From Kryptolebias marmoratus (Eukaryota > Chordata > Actinopteri > Cyprinodontiformes > Rivulidae), in assembly GCF_001649575.2 (NCBI RefSeq), contig NC_051450.1, positions 7,793,980 through 7,857,979 on the forward strand: a stretch of DNA of 64,000 bases, written 5' to 3'. The notes below the pieces were generated by a model. That model searched no databases. It was not told the DNA's origin and was given only the letters and a program-made list of their open reading frames with translations. The translations under genes and the position numbers were made by a program. Shown one piece after another: positions 11,545 to 64,000 of this stretch (position 1 is its first letter; every line of letters starts with the position of its first letter).

Positions 11545-12160
11545 GGCTTTCGTGAAGCTCCGCAAAATGTTTGAAAGTGTTTACTAATGTGCTCAATTTC
11601 CTCATATGACTTGCCGAGGTTCGCAGTCTGGTCACTTGAATTTTGACTCTCTGACTCGTCCCAGGAGCCCTAAAGCTGTATTTTGACTCCAGCAGGGGAG
11701 ATCACCGCTGACAGAAAACATTTGAGGCTACAGCCCCAAATCTCCAGGTGTAACCATGCTGAACATAAAAAAATAATTAAAAAACAAGTGCAAATCTGCC
11801 TTTCCTCATTTGAAAAGATTAATTGTTAATCTACTAGAGTCTCCGGCAGATAAAATGATAAACTTGGGGGTGGCTGCCAAGGTGGGTACAATGCGGGCCA
11901 ATGTGGTTGTGGCTGAAAAGGGCAACAAAATAATGTACACGGCCTAGAGTACAGTTTTGCAAGCTGTAAAAATAGGCTTTGCTTTTCAAAAATAGGTTGC
12001 TCAAAACATAGCTGCATGGTTCTCTGGTCAGAAACACTCAGAATTGATTGAGACTGCAGCTGAAAATTGAAGATAATCTAAGCACTGTGGAAGAGACTCA
12101 GTTATGTTCTGCGGCTCCATCTAGTCGCAGCCCAGTGAGATCTGTCTTTACTTTTCTTCA
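11545..12160 (+). repeat. Interspersed repeat family B, longest copy
   Basis: A ~600-bp unit with these marker segments in order: 'gttcgcagtctggtcacttg', 'aaaacatttgaggctacagc', 'ctactagagtctccggcag', 'gtgggtacaatgcggg', 'gtacacggcctagagtacag', 'acactcagaattgattgag' and 'gcagcccagtgagatctg'. The same order recurs at 26760-27290 and, in part, at 4030-4280 and 58900-59115, always on the + strand. No coding frame and no obvious terminal inverted repeats. Confidence 0.7.
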
Positions 12161-12257
12161 TTTTTCCTCTCCATTAGAAATGTCTGCAAACTGACTGTGT
12201 TACGGTTATTGTATTTAAAGTGATGACATTAAAGTGATGAGCTGAGCTTTCAATAGA

Positions 12258-12317
12258 TGGTCACATGTTCTTGCAAAGAAAGAAAATATCCTATTTCTTT
12301 GCAGGAACATGTGACCA
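12258..12317. repeat. 60-bp hairpin (24-bp arms, 12-nt loop)
   Basis: The left arm (12258-12281) and right arm (12294-12317) are reverse complements at 23 of 24 positions. If transcribed from the + strand, the one mismatch becomes a U-G wobble, so the whole stem would pair. The loop is 'gaaaatatccta'. The size matches a microRNA precursor stem or a small palindromic transposon remnant, and nothing here decides between them. Confidence 0.85.
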
Positions 12318-12329
12318 GATATAGATGCA

Positions 12330-12750
12330 TGTGCAGTGAAATGTTTTTGTTGAAGATGATGTGAGCTCACTATCATATAACGATGTGTCTGCTCAGTCTG
12401 TATGTCCTCTGTATTTCAACATCTTTGTCCTTTTAGCCTTCCATTCCTTCTCAGTTCTTCATATTTGAATGTGGCACAAATGAAGTATGATGGTGTTAAT
12501 TGTTCCTTTGACCTGAGGCTGACCTGCTGCTTGTTTCGGTAGATTGTAACCCACCCTCTCTCCTTCTTGTCCCACTTCCCTCAGGTTTTGCTCTGCTTTG
12601 GCTTCACTGGTCATTATGCTGATGCAGCTCTGTAGTTTCAAGGTCAGTGCCCCCCCATCCTTTCCCATCACAGTCACCCACCACCACTCCCCATCTCTAT
12701 TTCCTCCTTACATGCACATGGCTCCAGGTATGTTTCAGACGTCATGAGGC
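12330..12750. other. Intergenic, no gene recognised
   Basis: Contains a C-rich patch ('gtgcccccccatcc', 12648-12661). No gene or named repeat was recognised. Confidence 0.4.
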
Positions 12751-12754
12751 TCTA

Positions 12755-13840
12755 AAGCCTCATGCTTCCAAAATATATTTAGTCAAATCATTTGGTTAAT
12801 TAAAGTCCTTTTGGGAATGCATATTCCCTGCCATTTTTCATTTCAGAGGTTTAGACTAAGATCGTCTTATGTTGGGAAATGACAGTTGTAGCCCTTTTGG
12901 TCCAACCTTGATTCTGCACAATCCTATGGCATACTGCAGCATCTCACATGATGTGCTGACGCTTGGAGCATTTGTTGTTAATGACTCATAGTTAAAACCA
13001 CACCAAATTTAGCTCAGTATCTGTAATTGTGATCTGTGATTAGTTATTGTCATTTTTGGGTAGGCTAGATGTGGCGGCCATCTTGGAATGTGTTGACTCC
13101 TAAAGTTAATCAGTTGTAGATGTACATCCATTATTTTTTTCTCAGAGTTTCATGGAAATCCATCCACTGGCTCATGAGACACTTGCTAACAGACAAACAG
13201 AAATAACTAACAATTAATGCCAACGGTATAAGCAAAAATGGTGCATGCTGTGTTGTGCACAAAGTATGTTTTGGGGATGATGCTCAGTGACTAAATTTTG
13301 GTTTAATATCTGTAAAATTGGCTCAGTTGCAGCCATTTGTATGTTGTCTAATGTCCAATGATTGTGGCGAACATCTTGAATTGGAAAGAGTCCAAAACTT
13401 ATTTGGATGTAATTGTTAACCCTGTGATTATTTTCTGAAAGTTTCATTAAAATCTGTCCAGTGGTTCATGAGCTATTTTGCTTACAAACAAACTGAGCTG
13501 ATTTCAATGGATAATGGCAAAGTTTTAAACGCAGATGTTCTGCGGTCAGTTTGTGCTCAAAGTATAATTTGATGGATCCGTCTCAGCTACTAACGCTTCA
13601 AAGTTTAGCTTAATATCTGTAAAATTGACCAAGTTATATCTAGTTTTGTGTTTGCTAAAATTGCTTTGCTGTGGTGACCATTTTGAATCGACTTGACTCC
13701 AAAAGTTATTCAATTGTAGATGTACATCCAGTAATTACTTTCTGAATGTGGTTCAGAGAGATATTTTGCTAATGGTACAGTTAAATGGACAGACAAAGAC
13801 AAAACCATAGTTGTCTTCATCGCCTTTGGCAGTGAGTGAT
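12755..13840 (+). repeat. Interspersed repeat family A, copy with three core modules and 3' end
   Basis: The most complete copy. It has the 5' module ('tttagactaagatcgtctta', 'ccttttggtccaacctt') and three core modules marked by 'ccatcttggaatgtgttgac' (about 13079), 'catcttgaattggaaagag' (about 13373) and 'cattttgaatcgacttgac' (about 13680). The 3' signature is 'tcgcctttggcagtgagtg' near 13819. The spacing of modules is about 300 bp. Confidence 0.8.
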
Positions 13841-13844
13841 TAAA

Positions 13845-14410
13845 AAAAAATCTAAATGTTTATGATAATTAACAATGACTGCTGTTAGCGAACAGTGGTT
13901 TTCATTATTATTCAGGCCTATAGAGTTAGCTGGCAGGCAGCTGCTGCTCACTGAAAGCCTTCGGCCTTAGAACAATCACTGTCATCTGACAGAGCTGAGC
14001 CCTGACGCTGGTTCTAACGGGAGCAGTCTTTGATCTGAGCTGAGATTCCAGGAGACTCAACTGTCTCACAGCTGGATGTGATGATAATAACACGGCAATG
14101 TGCCACGATCACAGTTTACACATGGTAACACCCTCGTTACACAATCAGAATATTTATTTTCATATCTCAGGTCATTTTAAATGAGAGAAGTAACCCAACA
14201 TTCCAATCAGGTTTATTCATATCAGCATGTGTTAATGTGTGACTATAAAACATCTTGGCCATTGGAACAGCTGTTGAGTCTGAACAGGAGCCATCTTTTC
14301 ATCTTTTCTTTAATAGCTGCATGTGCAAATTAACAGTATCACAATATCATATATCATGTCCCAGACTTCTCCTGTGACATGTGAAACTCTCCTGAAGGTG
14401 TGAGTTGAAG
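13845..14410. other. Intergenic, no gene recognised
   Basis: No coding signature or named repeat; ordinary composition. Confidence 0.4.
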
Positions 14411-14415
14411 ATTTC

Positions 14416-14700
14416 TCAAACAGGGTGCTCTGCCAGTGGTTTCCAGTTCACCCTCACTACTCGTTTGGGTTTACCAGGTCTGTTTGACAGCCTGCCCTTC
14501 CACCAGATCCAACTCACTACCAGGTGGTGATCAGTTGACAGCTCTGCCCCTCTTTTTACCTGAGAGTCCAAAACATAGGCCCCAGGTCTGGTGATATGGT
14601 TGCAAAATCGATCATCAACCATCCAGAGACTCCAAGAAGTCCAAGTAATCTGAACTGATATTTGGTGCATAAGCACAAACAAGAGTCAGGACCTTACCTG
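14416..14700 (-). pseudogene. LINE endonuclease-domain remnant
   Basis: On the minus strand the frame reads 'GAELSTDHHLVVSWI' followed by 'RPGKPKRVVRVNWK'. This is the end of the apurinic-type endonuclease domain (the conserved S-T/S-DH motif) and the linker to the reverse transcriptase of a fish LINE. It corresponds to the same protein region as the far better preserved piece at 63791-64000. Only this small segment remains. Confidence 0.75.
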
Positions 14701-14849
14701 GGAGGAGTGGAGCCTGTTGGAGTAGAGGTTCACCTACAGGCTGCATTAAGACTGATAGAGGGAACAGCTTTCTTTCAGCTACTCATCACATTGACAAACT
14801 ACTAAATGATGTTTTGGCTGTTATATTCATCTTTTAACTGTAAACTTAA

Positions 14850-15194
14850 CCCCTTTTAGACTATTGTCGCAAATTTGCCTCAAAATGCTTCCGGTCCGAG
14901 GTGCCCACTAATGCTTGTTAATGCATATTCTACACATACCAAGGATCATATTGGAAGTATTTGCCTTCATCTAATTTCAATTCCCAAACAACATTAATAT
15001 CAGCATCAATAAAATAATTTACCTGATTTTGGAAAGTCTAATTACTAATATACCTAAATATGCCTAATCCAGGTAATTTGCATCCAACCTAAATGTATAT
15101 TTATTGCATGTGCTATATTCAAACTAACAATCTCTACCTAACCACAAATATTTTAGTTCTTATATAACTGTAAATAAATTCAGGCAATAAGGGG
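14850..15194. mobile_element. piggyBac-type MITE (candidate)
   Basis: The left end 'ttaaccccttttagactatt' and right end 'aggcaataaggggtcaa' are imperfect inverted repeats beginning CCCCTTNT. The left flank is TTAA (14846-14849) and the right flank is TCAA (15195-15198), as expected for a piggyBac TTAA target with one mutation. The interior is AT-rich and non-coding. Confidence 0.5.
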
Positions 15195-15505
15195 TCAATC
15201 ATACCTGACGCACCAATCATGGTTTATTCAGTGTTCTTCTGAATATTTGTCTGTTTGAATCAGGGGCAAACTAAAATATAACAATGCATTATAACATATT
15301 ATTAGTATTATTATTACAGGGATATGTTTTAGAAGTGTTGAAACCACAATACAAAATCCTTACAGTTGATCAATACATGCTGAACTGTTATTTGAAACTA
15401 CTTTACTGTTCAGATCAGGTAGGGATCCTCTCACCTTTAGCCCAGACAATGATCCTCTCACCTTTATAAAAAGGCAGAAACATCTTGTCATGTGTTTTGT
15501 TGCAG
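15195..15505. other. DNA just upstream of the first recognised hecw1 coding exon
   Basis: Two 16-bp copies of 'gatcctctcaccttta' occur at 15424-15439 and 15451-15466. The second runs into TATAAAAA at 15465-15472, and 'tgttttgttgcag' follows as the splice acceptor. The TATA-like string may be fortuitous, because the exon after it has a good acceptor and homology that starts exactly there. Confidence 0.5.
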
Positions 15506-15541
15506 AACCTGTACCAGAACCGGTTCCTGAGCCTGGCTGCC

Positions 15542-64000
<48,459 letters not shown>

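Noticed and set aside
15465..15472. TATAAAAA 33 bp before hecw1 exon 1, as a core promoter
   Set aside because: The exon begins at a good splice acceptor, and homology to HECW1 extends exactly to that acceptor, so the exon is internal in the normal transcript. The string may be chance in AT-rich DNA, so I list it only as intronic or upstream DNA.

Overview
This is animal nuclear DNA, almost certainly from a ray-finned (teleost) fish. It is AT-rich, and its coding exons are short with GT-AG introns. It carries many repeats of types common in fish: Tc1/mariner, hAT and piggyBac transposons, L2-like and other LINEs, Ty3/gypsy remnants and (TA)n runs. I place it among percomorph-type teleosts by the look of the repeats, but cannot name the species. 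Two runs of N (31288-31559 and 59259-59562) are assembly gaps.

One gene dominates the window. On the + strand, 23 exons between 15506 and 63758 encode the N-terminal ~1351 residues of HECW1 (NEDL1), a neuronal HECT-type E3 ubiquitin ligase. The exons join in frame at all 22 introns. In order they give the HECW N-terminal domain, a C2 domain, a long acidic/Ser-rich linker with a Cys-Tyr-Ser repeat, WW1, a helical segment, WW2, and the first half of the HECT N-lobe. The window ends before the HECT C-lobe with the catalytic cysteine, so the 3' exons lie beyond 64000. I could not place the 5' non-coding exons.

Layout: 1-15505 is upstream of the first recognised coding exon. It holds decayed transposons, repeats and a GC-rich, CpG-containing stretch at 4490-5460, which could be a promoter (of hecw1 on + and/or of an unrecognised 120-codon minus-strand ORF). 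From 15506 to 64000 is the hecw1 transcription unit. Introns 1-5, 9, 10 and 15 (2.9-7.9 kb) are packed with transposon remnants, while introns 6, 14, 16 and 20 are under 300 bp. Much of the non-coding DNA belongs to two dispersed families that recur through the window: family A, built of ~300-bp modules ('gccatcttgaattggg'...'gatattttgctaacagac'), and family B (~600 bp).

The most interesting points are: a candidate alternative promoter and first coding exon inside intron 3 (26076-26397) that would join the C2-encoding exon in frame; a 24-bp hairpin at 12258-12317; a 278-bp inverted-repeat element made of CACATGTG palindromes (52550-52827); a hAT element with an 8-bp target duplication; a solo LTR with a 5-bp target duplication; and an apparently young LINE insertion beside the last visible HECT exon. 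I see no bacterial, phage or CRISPR-type system.
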